Positions 34,492-41,810 of a DNA stretch of 64,000 nucleotides are shown here, piece after piece. The position numbers were made by a program, and so were the translations under genes. Source of the stretch: Akkermansiaceae bacterium (GTDB lineage: Bacteria; Verrucomicrobiota; Verrucomicrobiia; Verrucomicrobiales; Akkermansiaceae); NCBI GenBank assembly GCA_026461385.1, contig JAPJNB010000045.1:1-64000 (forward strand), read 5' to 3'. Below the pieces are notes generated by a model. It made no database searches. It was not told the DNA's origin and saw nothing but the letters and a program-made list of their open reading frames with translations. Within the stretch, counting starts at the first letter, position 1; every line of letters begins with the position of its first letter.

Positions 34492-36333
34492 TTAGCCGCG
34501 TGAGCTGCGATCGTCGGTGCCTTTTTGAGCGCGCTTGCGGACGTTGGCGTCGAGGATTCGCTTGCGCAGGCGGATGTTGAGTGGGGTGGCTTCCACCAGC
34601 TCGTCGGCATCGATGTATTCGATGGCGCGTTCCAGTGAGAAGCGGAGTGCGGGCGTGAGCTTGGAGGTTTTGTCCTTGCCGGATGAGCGCATGTTGTCGA
34701 GGTGTTTTTCCTTGACCGGGTTGACTGGGAGGTCGCCGACGCGCGGGTTTTCACCCACGAGCATGCCGCCGTAAACCGCATCGCCGGGAGCGACGAACAG
34801 GGTGCCGCGGTCTTCCAGCATTTGCAGTGAGTAAGGGGTGGCGGTGCCGGAATCCATCGAAACGAGCGTGCCGGTCGTGCGGTTTTGGATTTCGCCAGCG
34901 TGCGGGCCGTATTCCTTGAACAAGTGGCTCATGATGCCGTGGCCGGAGGTGAGGTTCACGAGTTCGGTTTCGAAGCCAATGAGACCACGAGTCGGGATGC
35001 TGGCTTGAATGAAGACGCGGCCGCTGGCTTCGGTGTCCATGTGTTCCATGAGGCCCTTGCGGTTCATGAGAATCTTGAGGATCCCTTGGGTGTAGTCGCC
35101 TGGGGCTTCGACGTAGAGTGTCTCGAAAGGCTCGAGCAGTTTGCCATGGTCATCGCGGCGGAAGATCACGACTGGACGGGAAACGAGCACTTCGAATCCT
35201 TCGCGGCGCATTTGTTCGACGAGGACGGCGATTTGCATGGCTCCACGGGCGGAGACGTTGAAGAGGCCTGCGGTGTCGGTATCTTCCACGGTGATGGAGA
35301 TGTTGGTCTTCAGCTCGCGCATCAGACGGTCGCGAATGGCGCGGGTGGTGACGTGCTTGCCTTCCTTGCCGGCGAGTGGGCCGTCGTTGATGGAGAACTG
35401 CATCGAAACCGTGGGAGGATCGATGGCGACGAAGGGAAGTGGCTCGATGCTGCCGTCACCGGCGATGGTCTCGCCGATTTGGACGTTTTCAATGCCTGCT
35501 GCGATTCCGACGATGCCGCCTGCGCCGCAACCTTCGGAGTCCGTGGTCGCGAGACCCGAGTAGGTGAAGGTTTTGAGGACTTTCGACTGGGTTTTGGTGC
35601 CGTCGCCGCGGAGAAGGAAAACGGTATCGCCTTTTTTGACATTGCCGCCGAGGACCTTGCCGATGGCGACACGACCGACGTATTCGTCCCACTCGATGTT
35701 TGAAACGAGCATCAGGAATGGTGCATCGGGGTCCGCCTTGGGAGCGGGGATGTGTTCGACGATTTGTTTGAGGAGCGGGATGCAGTCCTTGCGCTCGTCG
35801 TCCGGGCTGTCCATGAAATAGCCGTCACGGGCGGAGCCGTAGGAGAATGGGGCGTTGAACTGGTCTTCATCGGCATCGAGGTCGAGGAAGAGTTCGAGCA
35901 CTTGGTCGCGGACTTTCGCGGGATCGGAGAGCGGGCGGTCGATCTTATTGATGACCACGATCGGCTTGAGGCCTTCTTGCATCGCCTTGCGGAGCACGAA
36001 GCGGGTTTGCGCTTGAGGGCCACCGGAAGCGTCGACCACGAGGATGACGCCATCGACCATTTTCATGACGCGTTCCACTTCGGCGCCGAAGTCGGCGTGG
36101 CCTGGGGTGTCGACGATGTTGATCGTGTAGCCGTTCCAGAGAATGGAAGTATTTTTCGCCTTGATGGTGATGCCCTTTTCGCGCTCGAGGTCCATGGAGT
36201 CCATGGCGCGCTCGGTGGTGGCTTGGTTTTCACGGTAGGTGCCGCCGGCTTGGAGAAGCTGGTCAACCAGTGTGGTTTTCCCATGGTCAACGTGGGCAAT
36301 GATGGCGAGATTTCGAATTTTCAGATCAGACAT
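34492..36333 (-). CDS. typA: Ribosome-associated GTPase TypA/BipA
   Basis: The 613-residue translational GTPase shows G1 GHVDHGKTT, switch [12 protein letters not shown]4 NKID, and the EF-G-like domains II, III and V with the BipA-specific C-terminal domain ([13 protein letters not shown]). TypA assists 50S assembly and growth under stress or cold. Length matches the family. The N terminus [17 protein letters not shown] is the standard one, so the start is clear. The gene is divergent from the MYG1 homologue across about 245 bp. It holds none of the TCTAACAG words discussed in the findings. Confidence 0.96.
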   Translation of the reverse strand: MSDLKIRNLAIIAHVDHGKTTLVDQLLQAGGTYRENQATTERAMDSMDLEREKGITIKAKNTSILWNGYTINIVDTPGHADFGAEVERVMKMVDGVILVVDASGGPQAQTRFVLRKAMQEGLKPIVVINKIDRPLSDPAKVRDQVLELFLDLDADEDQFNAPFSYGSARDGYFMDSPDDERKDCIPLLKQIVEHIPAPKADPDAPFLMLVSNIEWDEYVGRVAIGKVLGGNVKKGDTVFLLRGDGTKTQSKVLKTFTYSGLATTDSEGCGAGGIVGIAAGIENVQIGETIAGDGSIEPLPFVAIDPPTVSMQFSINDGPLAGKEGKHVTTRAIRDRLMRELKTNISITVEDTDTAGLFNVSARGAMQIAVLVEQMRREGFEVLVSRPVVIFRRDDHGKLLEPFETLYVEAPGDYTQGILKILMNRKGLMEHMDTEASGRVFIQASIPTRGLIGFETELVNLTSGHGIMSHLFKEYGPHAGEIQNRTTGTLVSMDSGTATPYSLQMLEDRGTLFVAPGDAVYGGMLVGENPRVGDLPVNPVKEKHLDNMRSSGKDKTSKLTPALRFSLERAIEYIDADELVEATPLNIRLRKRILDANVRKRAQKGTDDRSSRG

Positions 36334-36577
36334 GACAATGGGATAAAGGTGAACCTCCGTGAGAAGGGGGCGCGGCTATGAACGGTTTTGGCCGTCATGG
36401 CAAGGCGGGATTGGGTGAAATGCCGATTGAAATGGCGGAATTTCGCGAATTCAAGGAATTTTCGGCGATTTGGCGTGTGCGGGGCACCGAGTTTCGGGCT
36501 CCTGGCGACGAATGCCGCAAAGTTCTTTCCTTGTGGGGTGGGCGGCTTCAGCATCTGCCGTCCTAACCGAATTTCAC
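36334..36577. promoter_or_regulatory. Divergent intergenic region between typA and the MYG1 homologue
   Basis: About 240 bases separate the two divergent genes. The region contains short GAATT-rich direct repeats (for example around 36438-36465) but no ORF that I believe and no clear promoter pair. Confidence 0.3.
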
Positions 36578-37441
36578 ATGACTTTTTCACGAATTCTTAC
36601 CCACCCAGGTGGCTCGCACAAAGATGAGTTTTTGGCTTGCTGCCTTTTGCTGGCCGGAAATTCGGTCGCGGTCTTCCGGCGTGAGCCGACGGCGGAGGAT
36701 CTTGCGGACCGTAGCACCGCGGTGGTGGACGTCGGCCATGAGCACGTGCCCGAGCGGGGGAACTTCGACCACCATCAATTTCCGAAGGACCATCCGCCGA
36801 CGTGTGCGCTGAGTCTTGTGTTGCAGTATCTTGGGGTCTATGAGGATGCTCGGAAATATTGTGAATGGTTGGAGCCGGCCGAGTGGTTCGACACGAGGGG
36901 GCCGATCGAAACGGCACGTTGGCTGGGTGTGGCGCGGGAAACCTTGTTCAAGCTCCACTCGCCGATCGATACCACGTTGTTGCGGCGTTTCGCAGCGGTG
37001 AGCGAATTGCAGCCGGGCGAGCCGCTGTGGGAGGTGATGCGCTGGATCGGAGCGGATCTCTTGGACTACTTGAAAAACCTCCGTGAGCGGATGGATTTCA
37101 TCGCGAGTGTGGCGGAGTTTTGGGAAATCGAGACGCCGAAGGGATCGTTTAACGTTTTGTTCATGCCGCGCACTGAGCCACTGCCGGACGAGCCATCGGC
37201 GGGTTTGCCGCGATTCATCGATTCGAGTCCGGCGGCCGCCGGGGTGGTCGGGATGGTTTACCCAGACCGCCGGGGAGGGGGGTACGGGCTTTCTCGTCAC
37301 CAAGATGATCCGGGCTTGGATTTCACGCGGATCGAGGCCTGCGATGATGTTCATTTTGCTCACGCCCGCGGGTTTGTGGCAAAGACCTCAGCGACCGATC
37401 CGCAGCGGCTGCGGGAATTGCTGGCTCAGGCGTGGGTTTGA
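36578..37441 (+). CDS. MYG1-family (UPF0160) metal-dependent hydrolase/exonuclease
   Basis: From ATG 36578 the 287-residue protein opens with MTFSRILTHPGGSHKDEFLA, then AVVDVGHEHVPERGNFDHHQF and later RGGGYGLSRHQ. This matches MYG1/UPF0160, a DHH-related family with conserved THxGxxHxDE and VDVGxxxxxxxxxxDHHQ. In human cells MYG1 is a 3'-5' RNA exonuclease; bacterial members are little studied. The upstream 36 residues of the track ORF lack family similarity and are rejected. The protein is somewhat shorter than eukaryotic forms. Confidence 0.8.
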   Translation: MTFSRILTHPGGSHKDEFLACCLLLAGNSVAVFRREPTAEDLADRSTAVVDVGHEHVPERGNFDHHQFPKDHPPTCALSLVLQYLGVYEDARKYCEWLEPAEWFDTRGPIETARWLGVARETLFKLHSPIDTTLLRRFAAVSELQPGEPLWEVMRWIGADLLDYLKNLRERMDFIASVAEFWEIETPKGSFNVLFMPRTEPLPDEPSAGLPRFIDSSPAAAGVVGMVYPDRRGGGYGLSRHQDDPGLDFTRIEACDDVHFAHARGFVAKTSATDPQRLRELLAQAWV

Positions 37442-37481
37442 GAGGGTACTTTGTTTGATTTCATGAAAAACAAGCCCTTGC

Positions 37482-37525
37482 GCCGAATCCGGAACCGTGG
37501 GACTCGTAGCGAGTGCTGATTCGGC
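37482..37525 (+). other. Nested inverted repeat before a hypothetical membrane gene
   Basis: GCCGAATC (37482-37489) pairs with GATTCGGC (37518-37525); within it ACTCG-TAG-CGAGT forms a second stem at 37502-37514. It is 24 bases before ATG 37549. There is no T tract, so a terminator is unlikely. It may be a leader structure or a protein-binding site. Confidence 0.4.
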
Positions 37526-37548
37526 ACGATCCTTTTGATTCCATTCTC

Positions 37549-38367
37549 ATGCGCGAAACCCTCATTGTCATCGGCCTCATGGTTTTAGCCATGGCGCTGC
37601 GCTCGGCGCGGATGGGATTCTTGCGGAAATTGGGCGCGCTGACGTTTTTAGTGGCGAGCTTTTGCCTCTTTTATTTTCTAACAGAAAAATTTGTTGGTGG
37701 AGTGTTTGGAGTGCTCATGTGGTTATTTTTGCCGTGGGTTGAGTTATTGACCCGCATTCGGCGGATGCGTTTGCCGCTCAACAATCGGTTGCGGCACCGT
37801 GAGGTTCCGAATCCTTCATTTTTCCCCAATGCGAGCGAGTCCGCTGCGGCGATGGAAGAGGCGGGATTTGAGCATGTTTCGGATTGCGGATGGGAGTGGG
37901 CTGGGATGCAGCAATTCTTCCGGTTGTTCTGGCATCCGGAAGAGCGAGCCGTTGCGGCGGTGTGTCTTTGCGAGCAGAGCGACGTGGCCTTTGCGTTTGT
38001 TTCGATCACCTCGTACGACGACGATGGATGCACTTGGCGCACGACGAATTTCCCGTTTGCGCCCACGCTTCAATGCTCACCCAATGTCCAGTGGAACCAC
38101 GTTCCCTGCGATAAAAGTTGTTTTCACGAAATTCTAACAGATCACCGCAAATACTTAAGCCGCTTGCGTATTCCAATCGGTCACTTGAGGATGCCAGATC
38201 CCGAGGAGATTGAGGATGCGATCGAGCTAGAAATGCGCAAACAGGTTGAGCACAATCTAGCGGCAGGGATCATCCGGTTGACGGGCGATGGCCATTTTCA
38301 ATACTCCACGCGCGGCCTCATTTTCCTGTGGGGCCAATTCATCAAGGACATGGTCCGGCTTTGTTAG
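37549..38367 (+). CDS. Hypothetical membrane-anchored protein
   Basis: ATG 37549 (the track starts at 37513) gives 272 residues. Two to three hydrophobic helices occupy the first 75 residues (LIVIGLMVLAMALRS, LGALTFLVASFCLFYFL, GGVFGVLMWLFLPWVELL), followed by a cytoplasmic basic patch and a soluble domain of about 190 residues containing many Cys and Trp (CGWEWAGMQQFFRLFWHPEERAVAAV, DDDGCTWRTTNFPF). I do not recognise the family. Two TCTAACAG words fall inside the gene. Its stop overlaps the opposing uppP stop by 4 bp. Confidence 0.6.
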   Translation: MRETLIVIGLMVLAMALRSARMGFLRKLGALTFLVASFCLFYFLTEKFVGGVFGVLMWLFLPWVELLTRIRRMRLPLNNRLRHREVPNPSFFPNASESAAAMEEAGFEHVSDCGWEWAGMQQFFRLFWHPEERAVAAVCLCEQSDVAFAFVSITSYDDDGCTWRTTNFPFAPTLQCSPNVQWNHVPCDKSCFHEILTDHRKYLSRLRIPIGHLRMPDPEEIEDAIELEMRKQVEHNLAAGIIRLTGDGHFQYSTRGLIFLWGQFIKDMVRLC

Positions 38368-39248
38368 GCTGTTAGAAATCCAGCGGCGATTGAGCCGCCG
38401 ATGATCAGGCCGAGGGCGATGCGGTACCATCCGAAGACCGAGAGGCTGTGGTTTTGTAGATAGGATACGAGCCATTTCACCGCAAGCGCGGCAGACAGAG
38501 CGGCGGCCACGCTACCGGCGAGCAGCGGCATCATTCCGTACTCATGGAGCATCAGCTTCATTCCGCCGAACACCGTGTCGTAGGCGGGGTCGAGTCCTTG
38601 CACCTTACCGATCGCATCCTTGGCGGTGGCGGCGGTGAGTGTCAGGACTCCAAGCAGGAATGAATACTCCACGGCGGCTTGAATCGAGAGGCCCACGAGA
38701 ACGCCACCGCAGATCGTCATGAGGCTGCGACTGGTCCCCGGGCACATCGCCACGCATTGAAGCAGCCCGATCACGAGGGCGAGTTGCCACGTGAGGTCGG
38801 TGAGTTCCTTTTTTCCGGTGCTTGCTAGGTGGTTTTTTCTCCAGCGAGTCACCATGAGGATCGCGATGCCGCCGATCACCCAAGCCGCGATCACGGGCCA
38901 GATGCCGAAGAGGTGGGCTTTGATCCAATGGCTGAGCAGCACGCCGATGCCTGCCGCAGGGAGAAAGCCTGCGATGAGCGTGATGCCGATTTGCAATCCT
39001 TCGCGGTCCATGCCGAGCATGCCGCGCATCACTTGGGCGACCCGCTTCGCATATAGCCCGACGACCGCTAGGATCGCGCCGCCTTGGATGCAGACTGCAA
39101 AGGCATCAGCCGCTTCTTTGGAGGTAGCGCCTTGAGTGCCGATCCCCATCAAGCGTTGGGCGACGATCAGGTGGCCCGTTGAGCTGACGGGAAGGTATTC
39201 AGTGATTCCTTCGATCACGCCGAGGATGATGGCTTGCCAAGAGTGCAT
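38364..39248 (-). CDS. uppP: Undecaprenyl-diphosphatase
   Basis: UppP/BacA dephosphorylates undecaprenyl diphosphate at the inner membrane, recycling the lipid carrier that MraY (46581) uses. The ATG at 39248 (MHSWQAIILGVIEGITEYLPVSSTGHL) is the standard family start, giving 294 residues with about eight helices. Conserved regions are present: EGITEYLPVSSTGHLI with the catalytic Glu pair, the PGTSRSLMTI arginine motif, and the C-terminal helices. It is divergent from mraZ, placing carrier recycling next to the peptidoglycan operon. Confidence 0.94.
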   Translation of the reverse strand: MHSWQAIILGVIEGITEYLPVSSTGHLIVAQRLMGIGTQGATSKEAADAFAVCIQGGAILAVVGLYAKRVAQVMRGMLGMDREGLQIGITLIAGFLPAAGIGVLLSHWIKAHLFGIWPVIAAWVIGGIAILMVTRWRKNHLASTGKKELTDLTWQLALVIGLLQCVAMCPGTSRSLMTICGGVLVGLSIQAAVEYSFLLGVLTLTAATAKDAIGKVQGLDPAYDTVFGGMKLMLHEYGMMPLLAGSVAAALSAALAVKWLVSYLQNHSLSVFGWYRIALGLIIGGSIAAGFLTA

Positions 39249-39654
39249 GGTGGTGAAGGGGAGGTTGTGGAAATCAAGCGAGGCGCGCAAGGCATTTGCG
39301 GTGTGGAAACCGGCAGGTGCGGACCGTGGCGATGGAGGTCTAGAAGGAAAAAAGGAGAATTTGCTCAAAAAATCGACTTCTAAGTACACTTTGAATCTCG
39401 TTTTTCAAAAAATGCGCGAAAATTGGTCGTTTTTCTGCAAAAGTGCCCAAAGTTTTTAAAAAGTCCTTGCATCTTTTGAGGCCAGCTCGGTGAAAATTCG
39501 GGTCTTAATCCAACACAACTCGTTGATCTTTATTTACTTAACGATTTATTAAAAATAACCTAATTTGATCTTGATGTTTTGGTGTACTCCGGTGTACTTT
39601 CTGGCACCGAGCGATCGGTTGATCTTTCCTGTGAGCGCCTCCAACCAGAGTTAC
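39249..39654. promoter_or_regulatory. AT-rich uppP/mraZ divergent region with promoter and candidate MraZ boxes
   Basis: This is the most AT-rich stretch in the window. A plausible sigma-70-type promoter for mraZ is TTGATC (39523-39528), 18-base spacer, TATTAA (39547-39552). Downstream, TGGTGTACTC, CGGTGTACTT and TCTGGCACCG (39580-39609) form three direct repeats with a strict 10-bp period. MraZ is known to bind short direct repeats (TGGGN in E. coli) spaced by 10 bp near its own promoter, so these are candidate operators for dcw autoregulation. The assignment is by pattern only. Confidence 0.5.
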
Positions 39655-40083
39655 ATGGGCTACACGCCCTACAAAATGGACCCGAAATTCCGGGTTTCCA
39701 TTCCGACGGCTTGGCGTCCGGTCGCGGGAGAAGTCCTGTATTTGCTTTCCTCGCGGACGCACGACCTGCCGGTGATCAAGGTGTTGAGCCAGAAGGCGTT
39801 CGATGAGCGCGTCGAGACGGTCAAGTCGAGTGATCTGACGCCGGCCAAGAAGACGGCCATGTTGGGTCGTTTATCGATGCTTTGCCGCACCGCAAGTGTG
39901 AATGACCAAGGCAAATTGTTGGTTCCCAAGGACTTGAGTGAGGGAGCCGGAATTGTTGCGGAGGCCGAGGTGGTATTGGCGGGCCGGGGATTGCATTTCG
40001 AGGTCTGGAGCAAGGCCAACCACTTCCGTGTTCTGGAAATCGAGATGGCGACTGACGAGGCGGACGACCTCGGAATTTTATAA
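39655..40083 (+). CDS. mraZ: Transcriptional regulator MraZ
   Basis: MraZ is the conserved first gene of the dcw cluster and a DNA-binding regulator of it. From ATG 39655 (MGYTPYKMDPKFRVSIPTAWRP) the protein is 142 residues and shows two SpoVT-AbrB-like repeats: DPKFRVSIP and NDQGKLLVPKDL. The track start at 39565 lies in the promoter/operator region and a GTG at 39631 is another option. Family members usually have DxKGRxxxP in each half; the first here is DPKFRVSIP with Phe in place of Gly. The rest of the dcw genes follow, but only after the structured region at 40214-40516. Confidence 0.88.
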   Translation: MGYTPYKMDPKFRVSIPTAWRPVAGEVLYLLSSRTHDLPVIKVLSQKAFDERVETVKSSDLTPAKKTAMLGRLSMLCRTASVNDQGKLLVPKDLSEGAGIVAEAEVVLAGRGLHFEVWSKANHFRVLEIEMATDEADDLGIL

Positions 40084-40213
40084 ATTGAAGCTCCACGAAG
40101 CCGATTTTTCTCAATGCACGCGACCCTAACCCAACTTACGCAAGAAACCGGATGTCCATCCGCAGTTTCGGTCGTGGCTGCACGGGTGTTCGGGGGGGCG
40201 TGTTTTTTATTTT
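40084..40213 (+). other. Spacer between mraZ and the hairpin array
   Basis: The track opens rsmH at ATG 40114, in this spacer. No Shine-Dalgarno supports that ATG, and the encoded residues (ATLTQLTQETGCPSAV...) resemble nothing in the RsmH family. I take it as untranslated leader, with low certainty. Confidence 0.35.
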
Positions 40214-40516
40214 CCATTGCATTTGCGCGCTCGGGACAGCACGCGGGTGCATGGATCCAAACGGATGCTCGCATCGCACCTGGCTGGTTGTCGGTGCGAC
40301 ATTCGTTGATTTTCATGGTTGAGCGCGCAGGGTCTCTCGGGACAGAGCGTTGCGCGCGATTTGGAGCGGGGGTCCGTGCCGTTGCCGGCTGGTTGACGGC
40401 GCGGACCTCGCAAATTTTTTTCACAAGGCAAGATGCCGAGCTCGGGACAGCTCGGTCGTTTGCCGCTCAAACGGACGGCTGCGCTGCTTCTGGCTGGTTG
40501 TCAGCGCAGGCGTCCG
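40214..40516 (+). ncRNA. Three tandem two-hairpin RNA units (candidate structured leader of rsmH)
   Basis: Three ~105-bp units each contain hairpin A with a CGGGAC loop and hairpin B with GGCTGGTTG in its loop. A stems: GCGCGCT/AGCACGC (40225-40244, one mismatch), CTCT/AGAG (40334-40347), CCGAGCT/AGCTCGG (40436-40455). Each has an internal loop and an outer stem (TGCA/TGCA plus CCA/TGG; GCGCGCA/TGCGCGC; GGCAA/TTGCC). B stems: TCGCACC/GGTGCGA (40274-40299); GGTCCG-T-GCCGT/ACGGC-G-CGGACC (40371-40407); CGGACG-G-CTGCGCTG/CAGCGCAG-G-CGTCCG (40472-40516). Loops are constant while stems change on both sides and still pair, the signature of selection for structure. Unit 2 is followed by a seven-T run (40414-40420), so it might attenuate. 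The + strand is assumed from the operon. I recognise no Rfam family; the known mraW motif of actinobacteria has, as I recall, different loops. Confidence 0.7.
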
Positions 40517-41469
40517 GTGAATTCTCTCTGCCTGCGGGCGCAGGTGCGTACCATCTGCCGGTTTTTCCGGCGGAGACGCTCGAGTGGATGGCCGCAGATG
40601 GCGGCAAATTCATCATCGATGGCACCTTAGGTGGTGGTGGGCACAGCGAGCTTTTTCTCAAAGCGGGCGCGAGGGTTTTGGGAGTTGATCGTGACCCAGA
40701 GGCTCTCGAGCATGCGCGGGCGCGGCTCGCTGGATTCGGCGACCAGTTTTCCACTTGGGAGGGGAATTTCTCTGGAGTTGCAGACATTCCGGCCATCCGG
40801 ATGGGTGAGAAGGCCGATGGGTTGCTGATGGATCTGGGGGTTTCGTCCCGGCAGTTGGATTCGGCTGCGCGCGGGTTTTCCTTCATGCGCGAAGGTCCGC
40901 TCGACATGCGGATGGGACCATCCAGCCCAAGGACCGCAGCGGAAATTGTCAATCATTGGTCCGAGGCCGACCTTGTTCGGATTTTATTTGAATATGGCGA
41001 GGAGTCCAAGGCACGACGGATCGCGGCGGCGATTCTCAAACAACGCGAGAGCAAACGCATTGTCACCACCCTCGACCTTGCCAACTGCATCGAAAAGGCG
41101 ATCGGCCGCCATGGCAGAACCCATCCGGCGACCAAGACATTCCAAGCGATTCGCATGGCGGTGAATGAAGAACTCGAATCGCTGGCCACAGCACTTGCGG
41201 CGGCCCCATCGGTGCTCAAACCGGGCGGGCGCTTGTTGATCATCACCTTCCACAGCCTCGAGGATCGAATGGTGAAACGATTTTTAAAGCACCGCTCCAC
41301 GGAATTTCTCGATGAGCCCGGTTGGCCCGAACCCCGCCCCAACCCAGATTACCAATTCAGGCTGTTGGTCCGCAAGGCCATCAGCCCAACCGCCAAGGAA
41401 ACCACCCAGAACCCACGAGCCCGCAGTGCAAAACTGCGGGTTGCCGAGCTTATAGCCCCAACGCCATGA
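40498..41469 (+). CDS. rsmH: 16S rRNA (cytosine-1402-N4) methyltransferase
   Basis: RsmH (MraW) adds the N4-methyl group to C1402 in the ribosomal decoding site. Recognisable sequence begins at YHLPVFPAETLEWM (40552) and includes IDGTLGGGGHSE (SAM motif I), VLGVDRDPEAL, LLMDLGVSSRQLDSAARGFSF, DMRMG, the helical insert, and LLIITFHSLEDRMVKRF with RKAISPTAKE near the end. The track start (ATG 40114) would add about 145 residues that are only the translation of the hairpin array. TTG 40498, in the loop of the third hairpin B, gives 323 residues, close to the usual 310, but it has no Shine-Dalgarno and the true start is unproven. The stop overlaps ftsL (ATGA). Confidence 0.9.
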   Translation: MSAQASGEFSLPAGAGAYHLPVFPAETLEWMAADGGKFIIDGTLGGGGHSELFLKAGARVLGVDRDPEALEHARARLAGFGDQFSTWEGNFSGVADIPAIRMGEKADGLLMDLGVSSRQLDSAARGFSFMREGPLDMRMGPSSPRTAAEIVNHWSEADLVRILFEYGEESKARRIAAAILKQRESKRIVTTLDLANCIEKAIGRHGRTHPATKTFQAIRMAVNEELESLATALAAAPSVLKPGGRLLIITFHSLEDRMVKRFLKHRSTEFLDEPGWPEPRPNPDYQFRLLVRKAISPTAKETTQNPRARSAKLRVAELIAPTP

Positions 41470-41807
41470 ATCGTCATCGCAACGAAGTTCGTACACCTGC
41501 CTCAGTGTTTGTCGCGCTTTTCCTCACCGCTGCCATTGTCAGCGTGGGAGGCGTCCAGCACGCAATTTGCAAAAACCAACAGGTTCGTTTGAGCCGTGAG
41601 GTTGATGCCATTGAACGTCACATCGAGCAATGCCGACTGGACATTCGCACCACGGAGATGCGGATGGACCAACTTCTCAACCGCTTCGTGATCCGCACCC
41701 AAATCGAGGAAAACGGCTCAACCTTACGGCCGATTCCGGCGGGGATCATCGAAGAGATTGAAGCGACGCCAGCACCCCGTGATAGCGTGGCATCTGCCGC
41801 TCCCTAG
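41466..41807 (+). CDS. ftsL: FtsL-like division protein
   Basis: ATG 41466 overlaps the rsmH stop as ATGA, the usual place of ftsL. The 113-residue product is a bitopic membrane protein: a short basic N terminus (MNRHRNEVRTP), one helix (VFVALFLTAAIVSVGGV), then a coiled coil (QQVRLSREVDAIERHIEQ...). FtsL links FtsB/FtsQ to the FtsW-FtsI septal synthase. Sequence similarity in this family is too low for certainty; position, size and topology carry the call. Confidence 0.72.
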   Translation: MNRHRNEVRTPASVFVALFLTAAIVSVGGVQHAICKNQQVRLSREVDAIERHIEQCRLDIRTTEMRMDQLLNRFVIRTQIEENGSTLRPIPAGIIEEIEATPAPRDSVASAAP

Positions 41808-41810
41808 CTT

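Noticed and set aside
34885-36381. Plus-strand ORFs of up to 272 residues inside typA
   Set aside because: They are antisense shadows of a well conserved gene, produced by its codon composition.
36470-36577. N-terminal extension of the MYG1 homologue in the ORF track
   Set aside because: The family start THPGGSHKDE lies right after ATG 36578; the extra residues read through the typA promoter region and match nothing.
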